A stretch of DNA of 36,951 nt from Polyangium sp. y55x31 (GTDB lineage: Bacteria; Myxococcota_A; Polyangia; Polyangiales; Polyangiaceae), in assembly GCF_029946505.1 (NCBI RefSeq), contig NZ_JARZHG010000064.1:1-36951 (forward strand), written 5' to 3'. This document shows, piece after piece, positions 15,331 through 22,454 of the stretch. The stretch's first letter is position 1. Each line of letters starts with the position of its first letter. The notes beneath the pieces are model-generated. The model was given only the letters and a program-made list of their open reading frames with translations. It had not been told where the DNA came from and made no database searches. A program made the position numbers and the translations under genes.

Positions 15331-17364
15331 TCAAGGAGGGGCATCCCGCGAGGCGAGCCATTCCGCGCGCCCTCCGCCCGTCAGGTAGGCGATGTCCGCG
15401 CCGTCGAAGACGAGCGAGCCGATTCCCTGCACGACGATACGCGAGGCGACGGTCTCGCCCGTTCGCATGTCGAGGACGTCGAGCTCGGCCCGCGCCGACG
15501 CGATGAACACAACGTCCTGGCAAACCACGGCGACACGGCTGCCCTGGCCCCACATCCGCGCCTCGGTCGAGCGCTGGCCCCGGAGTGCCGTCGGCCCGAG
15601 CTCCACGCGGCGCACGAGGGTTCCATCCATGCGGAACGAGGCGACCCACGCGCCGTGTCTCTCGACGACGCCGAGCAGGCCCCCGTCGAGGAACACGGGG
15701 CTCGACGTACCGGCCGGGAGCGCGACGATCTCGCCGGATGCGACGTTCCAGACATGCACCTGCGTGCCCGTGGCACACGCGACGAACGCGCCAGCGGGAT
15801 CCGACACGACGGATTGCACATGCGCGAGCTTGCGCGTGGCCTGCCGCTTCAAATCGTCCGCCGACAAGAAGCCGAACGCGTCGTTTTTATCGAGGAAGAG
15901 CACGCGCCCGTCGTCGAGCCACTGCAATGCGCGCTGCGGGACCTCGGGGTTCTGCCGCGACGCGACGACCTCCCACGTCTCCGTGCTCCATACCTTGATT
16001 TCGGTCCCGCCCGTCGTGATGAGCCGGTCTCCCGCTCGATTCGCGGCCGTGCCCTGCACGCCCTTGTGGTGCAGCTTCGCCACGGTCGCGAGGGTCGCCC
16101 CGTCGACCGCGAGCAGGTTGCTCCCGCCGTCGTCGAGCACCACGAACCGACCGGCGACCACGGCGAGCTCATAGCCGATTTTCCGCCGCGCGAACCATCG
16201 ATGGGCGGTCGCGTCTTCGCGCTCTCGCTCCCACGCGCAGAGATCGCGGTCGAGCGGGGGCGAGCCACGAAAACCTCCGACGGAGAACGTGCGCCCCGGC
16301 GCAGTCCGGACCATGGACGTCTCTGCCGGTCCGGGCCAGAAATGGTTCGTCATGGGGAACTTCGGCGCCTTCGTTTTCCCTTTCGGCGACGGCGGCGGCG
16401 CGCCGAGCGGCTCCTCCGCGAGATCGTAGCGCCACAGGCCGCCGTGCGTATCGCCGACCCAGAGCGAATCCGCATCGTCCGAGCCGAGGCACTCGATCTC
16501 GGAAAAGATTCCTCCGAGGCGCTTTCGCGGATGGGGATCCGACGGCGCGAGGATGTTCACGCGCTGGTCGACCGAGCTTGCCGCGAGCAACGTGCCGCCC
16601 CGGAGGGACGTCATGCAGACGCGATGGTGCGGCTCGGGCCCGATGCGTGTCGTCGCCGTCCGGCGCGGGGGCGCGCTCGTCGACCAGAATTCCACGATTC
16701 CGTCGAAGCTCCCGACCGCGACGCAATCCGCGGCGGCGAGCAACACGAGGCCTTGGGCGCCCTCGCGGTCGTGACGAATGTCCGTCCCGGCGGCCGTCCC
16801 GAGCTCGAACCGGTTCAATTCATTGCTGTTGACCCAGACCGTCCCGCCGTCGGGCGCGCAGGCCATTCCGTTCGTGCCGAGCAACGCCCGGAAGGGCGTT
16901 TGCCCAAGCTCGTTCGTCCCGAGATCCCACGTGAAAATGTCGCCCCAGACGGCGACGTACACGACATCGCCGCGCGGCGAGACGGCGAGCCAATCGCCCG
17001 ACCGGACCAACGCGCCGTCCGTGGGGAAAGGCGCGGAGCGCAAGGTCTCGCCGGATTCGATGTCGATCTGCACGATCCGGTCGTCGAAGAACGTGCAAAA
17101 GACGGAGCGCCCGTCGGGGGCGAGCGCGATCTGCCGGTCAAAGGGGCCGATGGGGCTCACGCTCACGAGTTCCCGCAGGAGGCGGCCGCTCTTGCGTTCG
17201 TGCACGGTGACGGAATGCCGCCGGCCGTTCGTGTGGACGAGGACGACGTCGCCGCACGGGAGGATGTGCTCGATCTGGCCCTCCATGCGGGTGATCAGCG
17301 TGGGCAGCGGAAACACCTCGGGCATCGGCTTCTGTGTATCGGTGGGGCCGAGGGGCGTCAACAA
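15331..17364 (-). CDS. Large WD40-like beta-propeller protein
   Basis: A 677-residue protein made of about 14 beta-propeller-like repeats, consistent with two tandem propellers. Examples are LAPDGRSVFCTFFDDRIVQI, VSPRGDVVYVAVWGDIFTWD, ELGTAAGTDIRHDREGAQGL, TTGGTEIKVWSTETWEVVAS and ACATGTQVHVWNVASGEIVA, which carry the WD-type ending (VW/TWD). There is no signal peptide or membrane segment, so a cytoplasmic scaffold is likely. The first start is TTG at 17364, overlapping the upstream stop by 7 bp, which fits translational coupling; the ATG at 17325 (MPEVFPLPT) is the alternative. The region 300-390, with KGKTKAPKFPMTNHFWPGP, may join the two propellers. It is the middle gene of the HAD/propeller/unknown trio. 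The ligand is unknown. Confidence 0.86.
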   Translation of the reverse strand: MLTPLGPTDTQKPMPEVFPLPTLITRMEGQIEHILPCGDVVLVHTNGRRHSVTVHERKSGRLLRELVSVSPIGPFDRQIALAPDGRSVFCTFFDDRIVQIDIESGETLRSAPFPTDGALVRSGDWLAVSPRGDVVYVAVWGDIFTWDLGTNELGQTPFRALLGTNGMACAPDGGTVWVNSNELNRFELGTAAGTDIRHDREGAQGLVLLAAADCVAVGSFDGIVEFWSTSAPPRRTATTRIGPEPHHRVCMTSLRGGTLLAASSVDQRVNILAPSDPHPRKRLGGIFSEIECLGSDDADSLWVGDTHGGLWRYDLAEEPLGAPPPSPKGKTKAPKFPMTNHFWPGPAETSMVRTAPGRTFSVGGFRGSPPLDRDLCAWEREREDATAHRWFARRKIGYELAVVAGRFVVLDDGGSNLLAVDGATLATVAKLHHKGVQGTAANRAGDRLITTGGTEIKVWSTETWEVVASRQNPEVPQRALQWLDDGRVLFLDKNDAFGFLSADDLKRQATRKLAHVQSVVSDPAGAFVACATGTQVHVWNVASGEIVALPAGTSSPVFLDGGLLGVVERHGAWVASFRMDGTLVRRVELGPTALRGQRSTEARMWGQGSRVAVVCQDVVFIASARAELDVLDMRTGETVASRIVVQGIGSLVFDGADIAYLTGGGRAEWLASRDAPP

Positions 17365-18002
17365 TACATGGAGACGACGCGCAGCTCGTCATCCGCGCCG
17401 TACGCGCGCAGGCCCCGGAACGCCTCCGTGCGGCTTTCGCGCAGGTATTCGCTCACGGACGCGACGAAGGTCACGGCGGCACGCACCTCCGGCGCGGCGG
17501 ATTCGATCTCGAATCGAGCTTTTCCGTGCGTGCGGTCGATCGGCTCGGCAACGATCTCGCCCTCCTGAAGGAGGTCGATGCGAAAGTCGTCGTGGCCACG
17601 CGCCCGGAGCGCCGCCAAGGGGAACGGCTGCCGGCCATCGCCGAAAAGCGCCGCGTCGCGGCTCCCGACGTCACATCGCAGGACGAGCTGCATCTCGTCC
17701 CAGAGGTCGACCATCAAATCGGGATACGGGATCCAGCAGATCTGCCACTCGTTCTCCTCGAAATCATAGCCCGGGCCGAGGTACCGGAAGAACGCCGACC
17801 GGGCGCGGCTCTCCGGAGGGCCCGGCTTGAATGGGAAGATGGCCGAGGGGCCAAAAAAGAGCCGCGCGCAGCGGGATCGGCCGCGCAGCCAGGTGAACTC
17901 CCCGAGCGGCTCGGACCGGTACGGAGAACACGGAAAGCCCTCGGGCACGGTCCAGTCACCGGAGCGGCGTGTCTCGACGTGGAAGTAATAATCGAGGCTC
18001 AT
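17358..18002 (-). CDS. Hypothetical protein, partner of the propeller gene
   Basis: A 214-residue soluble protein without a signal peptide or recognised domain. It begins MSLDYYFHVETRRSGDWTVP and is rich in aromatic residues: ARLFFGPSAIFPFKPGPPES, FFRYLGPGYDFEENEWQICW, IPYPDLMVDLWDEMQLVLRC. It ends FRGLRAYGADDELRVVSMYC. Beta-rich composition and the aromatic N-terminal half resemble small contact-dependent immunity or ligand-binding proteins, but this is only an impression. The ATG at 18002 lies next to the structured repeat at 18090, and its stop overlaps the TTG start of the propeller gene, so the two are probably made in a fixed ratio and may form a complex. Confidence 0.78.
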   Translation of the reverse strand: MSLDYYFHVETRRSGDWTVPEGFPCSPYRSEPLGEFTWLRGRSRCARLFFGPSAIFPFKPGPPESRARSAFFRYLGPGYDFEENEWQICWIPYPDLMVDLWDEMQLVLRCDVGSRDAALFGDGRQPFPLAALRARGHDDFRIDLLQEGEIVAEPIDRTHGKARFEIESAAPEVRAAVTFVASVSEYLRESRTEAFRGLRAYGADDELRVVSMYC

Positions 18003-18089
18003 CGAGGTCGATCACTCGGTGAACGGGCCTCGGGCCGGAGCCGGCGGCCCGCCCTAGGTAGCTGTGCTCAAAAACCACGGGCTTTTTGG

Positions 18090-18187
18090 ATCGACCGCAT
18101 CGCGGTCGATTCATCATGGGTCCAGCGTCACGCTGGTCCGGGTCCAGGGGCGGACAGCCCCTGGTGGGGTTTGGGGCGAAGCCCCAA
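18090..18187. repeat. Structured intergenic repeat, copy B (four hairpins)
   Basis: The same four stems as copy A: ATCGACCGC/GCGGTCGAT (18090-18110), CCAGCG/CGCTGG with loop TCA (18122-18136), CCAGGGGC/GCCCCTGG with loop GGACA (18144-18164), and TTGGGGC/GCCCCAA with loop GAA (18171-18187). Compared with copy A, stem 3 changes C-G to G-C and stem 4 changes three pairs (CC..T/A..GG to TT..C/G..AA), all compensatory. It lies 12 nt after the stop of the secreted-protein gene (minus strand) and 88 bp before the ATG of the hypothetical gene. Both copies have the same orientation. Confidence 0.87.
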
Positions 18188-18198
18188 TCTCTCCTCTC

Positions 18199-18873
18199 TC
18201 AGGGAGAAAGCTTCTTTGTCTCCCATGCGTAGGTGCACCAGCACGCGACGGTTTCGACTTTCAGGCCGAAGCGCAGCCCCCATTGTTTTGCCTTCTTCAC
18301 CTCGACGAGCCACCCTTGATATTGCTTGACGAGGCCCTCCGGGCTCCGCTCGGGCAAACGCAGGCTGTAATCGTGCTTCAACTCTGCAGCGGGCCAAGGC
18401 CCGTTCGCGAGCTGAAAGAGCCGTCCGAGGACACGGGCATGCACGTCTGCCTGCGCCCCGCCGACGAGCGCGTCGCGATCTTTTTCGGTAAGAACGTGAA
18501 AAACGCGCCGGTTGCCGTCGACGAGCGACGTGGCGACCAGATCGACGAGCGCGCAATCGTCGCAAGCGTCGTTGGGAGTCACCCCCTCGATGGCCCAAAA
18601 GGCGCCCTGCGCGACCCCGAGCGCGATGAACACATCCGGCCCCTCCGCGAGGTAAGTATCGGCCACGAACCTGGCCGGCGGCCCGCGGTCGGGGGTCCAG
18701 CGAATGACGTCGACGCCCCAGACGGGTATGACGCTCTGCCCGCATGGGCCATCGATGTCGACGCGCTCGACCTTGGGCGCCGGCGAGCCCGCCCCGGTCG
18801 CGCCCGCGAAGAGCAGAGCAGACAGCGTCAAGGCGAGCGAGGAGGCGGCGCGGAGGGGCATCGAGAGCGACAT
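18199..18873 (-). CDS. Secreted hypothetical protein
   Basis: A 224-residue protein. The ATG at 18873 gives a signal peptide (MSLSMPLRAASSLALTLSAL, then LFAGATGAGSPA) cleavable after an Ala-x-Gly/Ala site; the ORF extension to 19053 is unlikely. The mature part contains VDIDGPCGQSVIPVWGVDVI, the cysteine cluster NDACDDCALVDLVATSLVDG, VFHVLTEKDRDALVGGAQAD, LVKQYQGWLVEVKKAKQWGL and a C-terminal ETVACWCTYAWETKK. Five to six cysteines suggest disulfide bonds in the periplasm or outside. I recognise no family. The stop codon lies in the sequence shared by the structured repeats, so copy B forms its 3' UTR. The palindrome array at 19085-19395 begins about 210 bp upstream of its start and might regulate it. 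Confidence 0.78.
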   Translation of the reverse strand: MSLSMPLRAASSLALTLSALLFAGATGAGSPAPKVERVDIDGPCGQSVIPVWGVDVIRWTPDRGPPARFVADTYLAEGPDVFIALGVAQGAFWAIEGVTPNDACDDCALVDLVATSLVDGNRRVFHVLTEKDRDALVGGAQADVHARVLGRLFQLANGPWPAAELKHDYSLRLPERSPEGLVKQYQGWLVEVKKAKQWGLRFGLKVETVACWCTYAWETKKLSP

Positions 18874-19084
18874 GACGGAAGAACGCCGCGCGGGGCAACT
18901 TTCTTCGCGGTCGCTACAAAATCCGGATGCACGGGCGGGTGTGGGAACGTGCCGTCGGGTTCGATGAGTGGCGGCGGAATATCGCAGGGATAGGTCTCGG
19001 ACCTGTGATACCGCGTCACGCGTCCCCAGCCGCCCCGTGCAGCTCCGGCACACAAAAACCGCGTCGGCTCCGCTTCCGTGGACC

Positions 19085-19395
19085 TACGGCTCCGTGGGAT
19101 CGTCTCCGCCCCCTGCCCGCGTGACCCACACGCCCGTGACCTCGCCTTCCCCGCTCGCCTTCCGACCTCCACCGCGCGGTGACGCGGCTTTCCTGACCTC
19201 CCGCATCGACCTCCCACGGCTGTGACCCGCCCGGACCCCATCTCCCCCCGGGTTCCACGGCGCTGTGGATCGTCGATCCCGACCTGGAGACGCCGATCCA
19301 CAGCGCTGTGAATCCGCTTCTCCGCTCGGGTTCTCCGCTCCACGACGCCGCAAGCCGTCGTTCCCGCTCTCCCGCCGCGGTCTCACGTCGCGGTG
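19085..19395. repeat. Array of eight CAC-N6-GTG palindromes with 42-44 bp period
   Basis: Sites: TACGGCTCCGTG 19085-19096, CACACGCCCGTG 19127-19138, CACCGCGCGGTG 19170-19181, CACGGCTGTG 19215-19224, CACGGCGCTGTG 19256-19267, CACAGCGCTGTG 19299-19310, CACGACGCCGCA 19341-19352 (right half lost), CACGTCGCGGTG 19384-19395. Centre-to-centre distances are 42, 43, 44, 42, 43, 42 and 43 bp, about four helical turns, so all sites would face the same side of the DNA. The intervening ~30 bp are pyrimidine-rich on the plus strand and only loosely alike (several contain TTCCCCGCTC-like cores). The strongest conservation is in the palindrome, as expected for an array of protein-binding sites. The period is not a multiple of three, so it is not a coding repeat. 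Confidence 0.75.
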
Positions 19396-19413
19396 ACCCC
19401 GGGTCGGCGCTCT

Positions 19414-19437
19414 GCCCGCCGTTTTCGGTCGGCGGGC
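19414..19437 (-). terminator. Hairpin after the cysteine-rich lipoprotein gene
   Basis: GCCCGCCG and CGGCGGGC form a perfect 8-bp stem around an 8-nt loop, starting 16 nt past the stop codon at 19454 as read on the minus strand. There is no T run on that strand, so it may be a rho-assisted terminator or a 3' end-protecting structure. Confidence 0.5.
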
Positions 19438-19453
19438 GGCCGATGTCTCCGGC

Positions 19454-20362
19454 TCAGGGCACGCAGATCTGCGCATGGTCCGCGCAGGTGTTGCAGTCGC
19501 CGGCGGGGCACGGGTCGACCTCGACGGCCGTGCACGTGCCGCCGTTGCAATCCGCGTCCGAGGCGCAGTCCTCCACCGGATAACAGCCCTTCGGGAAACC
19601 ACCCTCCTGAAGCTGGCCGCACTTGTCGAGGGGCATCCATTCCAGCCATCGACAACCCTCGGTGCTCCCGCACTGGCTCATGTCCAGGGTCGCGCATGCC
19701 GAGCTCGGCGTGCACGACTCGGAGTTCACGACCCACACGCCGTCCATGCAGAGCATGGTGGCCGGGCAGCCGTTCGCGTCGAGGTACGCACAGGTGCCCG
19801 TCGAGCAACATCCACCAAAACAGGGCGTGCCGGCGACCGGCAGCGTGGCCGGGCAATTCAGCGGGCAGTTGTTGTTGCTGACGTACCACGTCGAGCCATT
19901 GCACGACGCCTCGATGCTCAGATCGCCGCAGATCGGATCGAGGTACTGGCACCCCGAGTAGTTGACGTCGCACGCGCTCCCGTTCACGGGCGCCTCGTCC
20001 GGGCAGGGCTCCGGCGCGCAGTCCGCGCCGCAGCACGGGGCGCCGGCGGGATCGTAATAGGTGATCCACCACTCCCCGTCCAAGCACTCCGCCTCGGGGC
20101 CGTAGCCGCATTCGTCGCGCTCGCTGCATACCTGGCCCTCGACCGGGCAGGGGCTGCCCTCGAGCCCAAAGCTGACTTGCGGACAGCTCGGCGTGCAGGA
20201 CGCGGGATCCTGGCACCCGCCGCCGTCGTTCGTCCCCCCTGTGCCACCCGTGCCGCCGCCGCCCGTCTCTCCCGAGCCTGCGTCCACCGTGTGTCCGCAG
20301 GCCGGGGCGACGGCCGCGAGGAAAAGGGCTGCAAGCAGTCCGATGCGCTTCGTCTGGTTCAT
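19454..20362 (-). CDS. Cysteine-rich lipoprotein with repeated modules
   Basis: A 302-residue lipoprotein. The start at 20362 gives MNQTKRIGLLAALFLAAVAP with the lipobox cysteine at 22; the ORF extension to 20464 is not supported. A short Gly/Thr linker is followed by more than 30 cysteines, arranged as at least three ~45-residue modules of the form P-x-x-GSPC, a Cys pair, a Tyr, a second Cys pair, A-x-CxDGxWxVxxxxC (for example APVNGSACDVNYSGCQYLDP and LPVAGTPCFGGCCSTGTCAY). The tail CASDADCNGGTCTAVEVDPC resembles the short DxDCxxGxC signatures common in myxobacterial surface proteins. A disulfide-stabilised surface protein is likely; binding partners are unknown. It is monocistronic, with a hairpin 16 nt after the stop. 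Confidence 0.85.
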   Translation of the reverse strand: MNQTKRIGLLAALFLAAVAPACGHTVDAGSGETGGGGTGGTGGTNDGGGCQDPASCTPSCPQVSFGLEGSPCPVEGQVCSERDECGYGPEAECLDGEWWITYYDPAGAPCCGADCAPEPCPDEAPVNGSACDVNYSGCQYLDPICGDLSIEASCNGSTWYVSNNNCPLNCPATLPVAGTPCFGGCCSTGTCAYLDANGCPATMLCMDGVWVVNSESCTPSSACATLDMSQCGSTEGCRWLEWMPLDKCGQLQEGGFPKGCYPVEDCASDADCNGGTCTAVEVDPCPAGDCNTCADHAQICVP

Positions 20363-20501
20363 GTCAAGCTCCGTTCCGAGGGCCCAGCCCGGCACAGGAT
20401 GGCGCGGCCCGGGTGTGTCCGGACGCCTCGGTGCAACATCGGAGCCAGCCCATGAGCCCGTCACCGGCGCGGAGACGAAGCGCGCGGCGGGACCCTGCGC
20501 G

Positions 20502-21923
20502 TTATTCGCCCCAGAGCGCCCTGCATTCGCTCATGATGGCCTCGTCCACGGGCACGTTCGGCACGTCCGGGAGCTCCTTCGCCGGGGCCGACGTAAAATC
20601 GAACACGTCCCACGGCGCGAGCGCATTCGCGTCGCGATGGCTGAGCGCCGGGATCTGGAAGCGCGCCTCGATGAATCGAACGACCGAGGTGTGATCGTAG
20701 ACGTCGTGGCTCACGTAGCCCTTCTTCGCGTACGGCGAGACGACGAAAAACGGAACACGGACGCCGTACGACTCGAAGATGGCGCGATCGGTCTCGTCGA
20801 GCGCACGATCATCGGGAGCGCAGGCCTTCGGCGGCGGCACGTGGTCATAAAGCCCGCCGTGCTCGTCGTAATTGATGAACATCGCCGAGCGGCTCCAGTG
20901 CGGGCTCGCCACGAGCGCAGCGATCGCGTTGGCGAGCCAGTTCTGCCCGAGCGTCGCCGGCGTCGGCGGGTGCTCGTCGGTGTGGTCCATCTGCCCGCCG
21001 CTCGTACCGTCGGGATCGATGAACGCGACCTGCGGCAGCTTGCCCTCCGCCGCATCCGTGAAGAACTGGCTCATCGGCACGAAGCGGTTCTCCTCCTGCC
21101 GGAGCTCGAGATACCGCTCGATGAACATGGCGAAGGTGGGCGTGTTCTCATAATAAACGCGCCACGAGATCTGCCGCTTGTTCAGGTAATCGAGCAGCGT
21201 CGTCTCCACGCCCTGCGGAAAATCGTTCGACTTCAGCCCGAACGAGGTCGCGGCCTGCATGAACATGCGGTTGGGCCAGGTCGCCGTGGGCGCCGACGCG
21301 AAGTACCGATCGCCGATCGCAAAGTTTTTCGCGAGCCAGTACACGAGCGGCAGATCCGCCTCGGTGTAATACCCCATCGCGCGTTTTCCGAGCAGCATGC
21401 TGAGATCGCCGTTCATGGGCAGCTCGTGTTGTCCCTCGTTCGAGGTGACGAAGCCGCTCATCGCGCCGCCGGCGATCTGCTGCTTGATGGAGCTCCAGCT
21501 ATGCGCGGTGTCGACGAAGCAGTGTTGCTCGAGCGGGAACGGCGCGATCGGGTTGCCCTCCGGGTCGAGGTTCGTGAAGCCGTCGGGCGCCACGTCGGCG
21601 TCGATCCCGACGTCGCCGATCTTCTGGAGGTAGTGATCGAAGGAGCGGTTTTCCATCATCGCGATGACGATGTGATCGATCGGGATCTCCGCGCCGACAG
21701 GATGGCTCTCCCCTTGTGTCTCGGCAGGCAACGCGCCCGCGCGGTAAGCGCAGCTCTCGCGCGCCGTCTTGGCTTCCGCATCCGAAGGCTCGACGACGTC
21801 GCGATTCCATTCGGCCGGGCCAGGAAGCTCCGGGTCGGCCGGTGTGGGCGGCGAAGACGAAGAACCGCACGCGGGAATGCACGACGCGAGCGCCACGGCG
21901 AGGAGCGGGAGGGGAATACGCAT
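20502..21923 (-). CDS. Phosphoesterase family lipoprotein (phospholipase C / acid phosphatase-like)
   Basis: A 473-residue protein of the phosphoesterase family that includes bacterial non-haemolytic phospholipase C and AcpA-type acid phosphatases. Conserved blocks are IDHIVIAMMENRSFDHYLQK, which supplies metal and phosphate ligands, FVTSNEGQHELPMNGD, NFAIGDRYFASAPTATWPNR, FIDPDGTSGGQMDHTDEHPP, MFINYDEHGGLYDHVPPPKA and VPFFVVSPYAKKGYVSHDVY, followed by DHTSVVRFIEARF. The N-terminus MRIPLPLLAVALASCIPAC is a lipoprotein signal (lipobox Cys19), so the enzyme is anchored outside the cytoplasm, unlike the Tat-secreted PlcC types. The exact substrate (phospholipid or phosphomonoester) cannot be told from the sequence. 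It is transcribed alone and divergent from the truncated haemoglobin gene. Confidence 0.93.
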   Translation of the reverse strand: MRIPLPLLAVALASCIPACGSSSSPPTPADPELPGPAEWNRDVVEPSDAEAKTARESCAYRAGALPAETQGESHPVGAEIPIDHIVIAMMENRSFDHYLQKIGDVGIDADVAPDGFTNLDPEGNPIAPFPLEQHCFVDTAHSWSSIKQQIAGGAMSGFVTSNEGQHELPMNGDLSMLLGKRAMGYYTEADLPLVYWLAKNFAIGDRYFASAPTATWPNRMFMQAATSFGLKSNDFPQGVETTLLDYLNKRQISWRVYYENTPTFAMFIERYLELRQEENRFVPMSQFFTDAAEGKLPQVAFIDPDGTSGGQMDHTDEHPPTPATLGQNWLANAIAALVASPHWSRSAMFINYDEHGGLYDHVPPPKACAPDDRALDETDRAIFESYGVRVPFFVVSPYAKKGYVSHDVYDHTSVVRFIEARFQIPALSHRDANALAPWDVFDFTSAPAKELPDVPNVPVDEAIMSECRALWGE

Positions 21924-22042
21924 GCGGCGGAGTATCGCCGATGTGCGGGAACAGGTCCATAGAGCCCTCCGCGCCCGATCCGGACGAGCCCCTCCGCCGC
22001 CCGCTCCCGCTCCCTCTCCCGCGTGCTACATCAGCCCCCCCG

Positions 22043-22444
22043 ATGCCCGATACCCAACCGACCCCGTTCGATCGCCTGGGCGGCGAAACCGCCGTCCGGA
22101 CCCTCTGCGAACATTTTTACGACGCGATGGACCGCGACGAGCCCGCCCTCGCCAAGCTCCACGAGCTCGACGAGGAGGGCCGCGTCTCCCGCCGCAGCCG
22201 CGACCGCTTCGCGCTCTTCCTGATCGGCTGGCTCGGCGGGCCGCAGGACTACATCGCACAAAACGGCCATCCGCGGCTCCGCATGCGCCACGCGCGCGTG
22301 CCCGTCGACATTGCGATGCGAGATGCCTGGATGCGGGCCATGACGACGGCCATGGACGAGGTCGGCGTCGCGCCGGACCTTCGCGCGTTCCTCCTCGGCC
22401 GCCTGGCCGACGTCGCCGACTTCATGCGCAATCGACCGGGCTGA
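22043..22444 (+). CDS. Group II truncated haemoglobin
   Basis: A 133-residue globin of the TrHbO class. Features visible are FDRLGGETAVRTLCEHFYDA with Tyr26 at B10, the CD region FALFLIGWLGGPQDYIAQNG, the proximal His83 in PRLRMRHARVPVD, and Trp96 at G8 in AMRDAWMRAM, which defines group II together with the short E-F segment. Such proteins bind O2 or NO, act in oxygen/peroxide chemistry or NO detoxification, and are cytoplasmic. The ATG at 22043 fits the family; the longer ORF from 21716 is antisense to the phosphoesterase gene. It converges with the second P450, 10 bp between stops. Confidence 0.95.
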   Translation: MPDTQPTPFDRLGGETAVRTLCEHFYDAMDRDEPALAKLHELDEEGRVSRRSRDRFALFLIGWLGGPQDYIAQNGHPRLRMRHARVPVDIAMRDAWMRAMTTAMDEVGVAPDLRAFLLGRLADVADFMRNRPG

Positions 22445-22454
22445 GGTTTCCCGG

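Larger units (their letters stand above)
18874..19453. other. 580-bp gene-poor interval
   Basis: There is no convincing gene here. The left part (about 18885-19060) has a minus-strand frame that reads like protein, with the stretch YHRSETYPCDIPPPLIEPDG, but it has no start or Shine-Dalgarno site and runs into the next gene out of frame; it may be a gene remnant. The right part (19085-19395) is the periodic palindrome array described separately. A hairpin at 19414-19437 closes the upstream gene. Confidence 0.6.

Noticed and set aside
14699-18187. Insertion sequence or composite transposon with the two repeats as ends
   Set aside because: The repeats are direct, not inverted, no transposase lies between them, and each copy abuts a stop codon. 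A recombination unit remains possible and is listed as a finding.
19085-19395. CRISPR array
   Set aside because: The conserved core is only ~12 bp and palindromic, the intervals are partly similar to each other, and no cas gene is present.
20193-21962. 589-codon plus-strand ORF opposite the phosphoesterase
   Set aside because: It is antisense to a protein with unmistakable phosphoesterase motifs and has no domain of its own.
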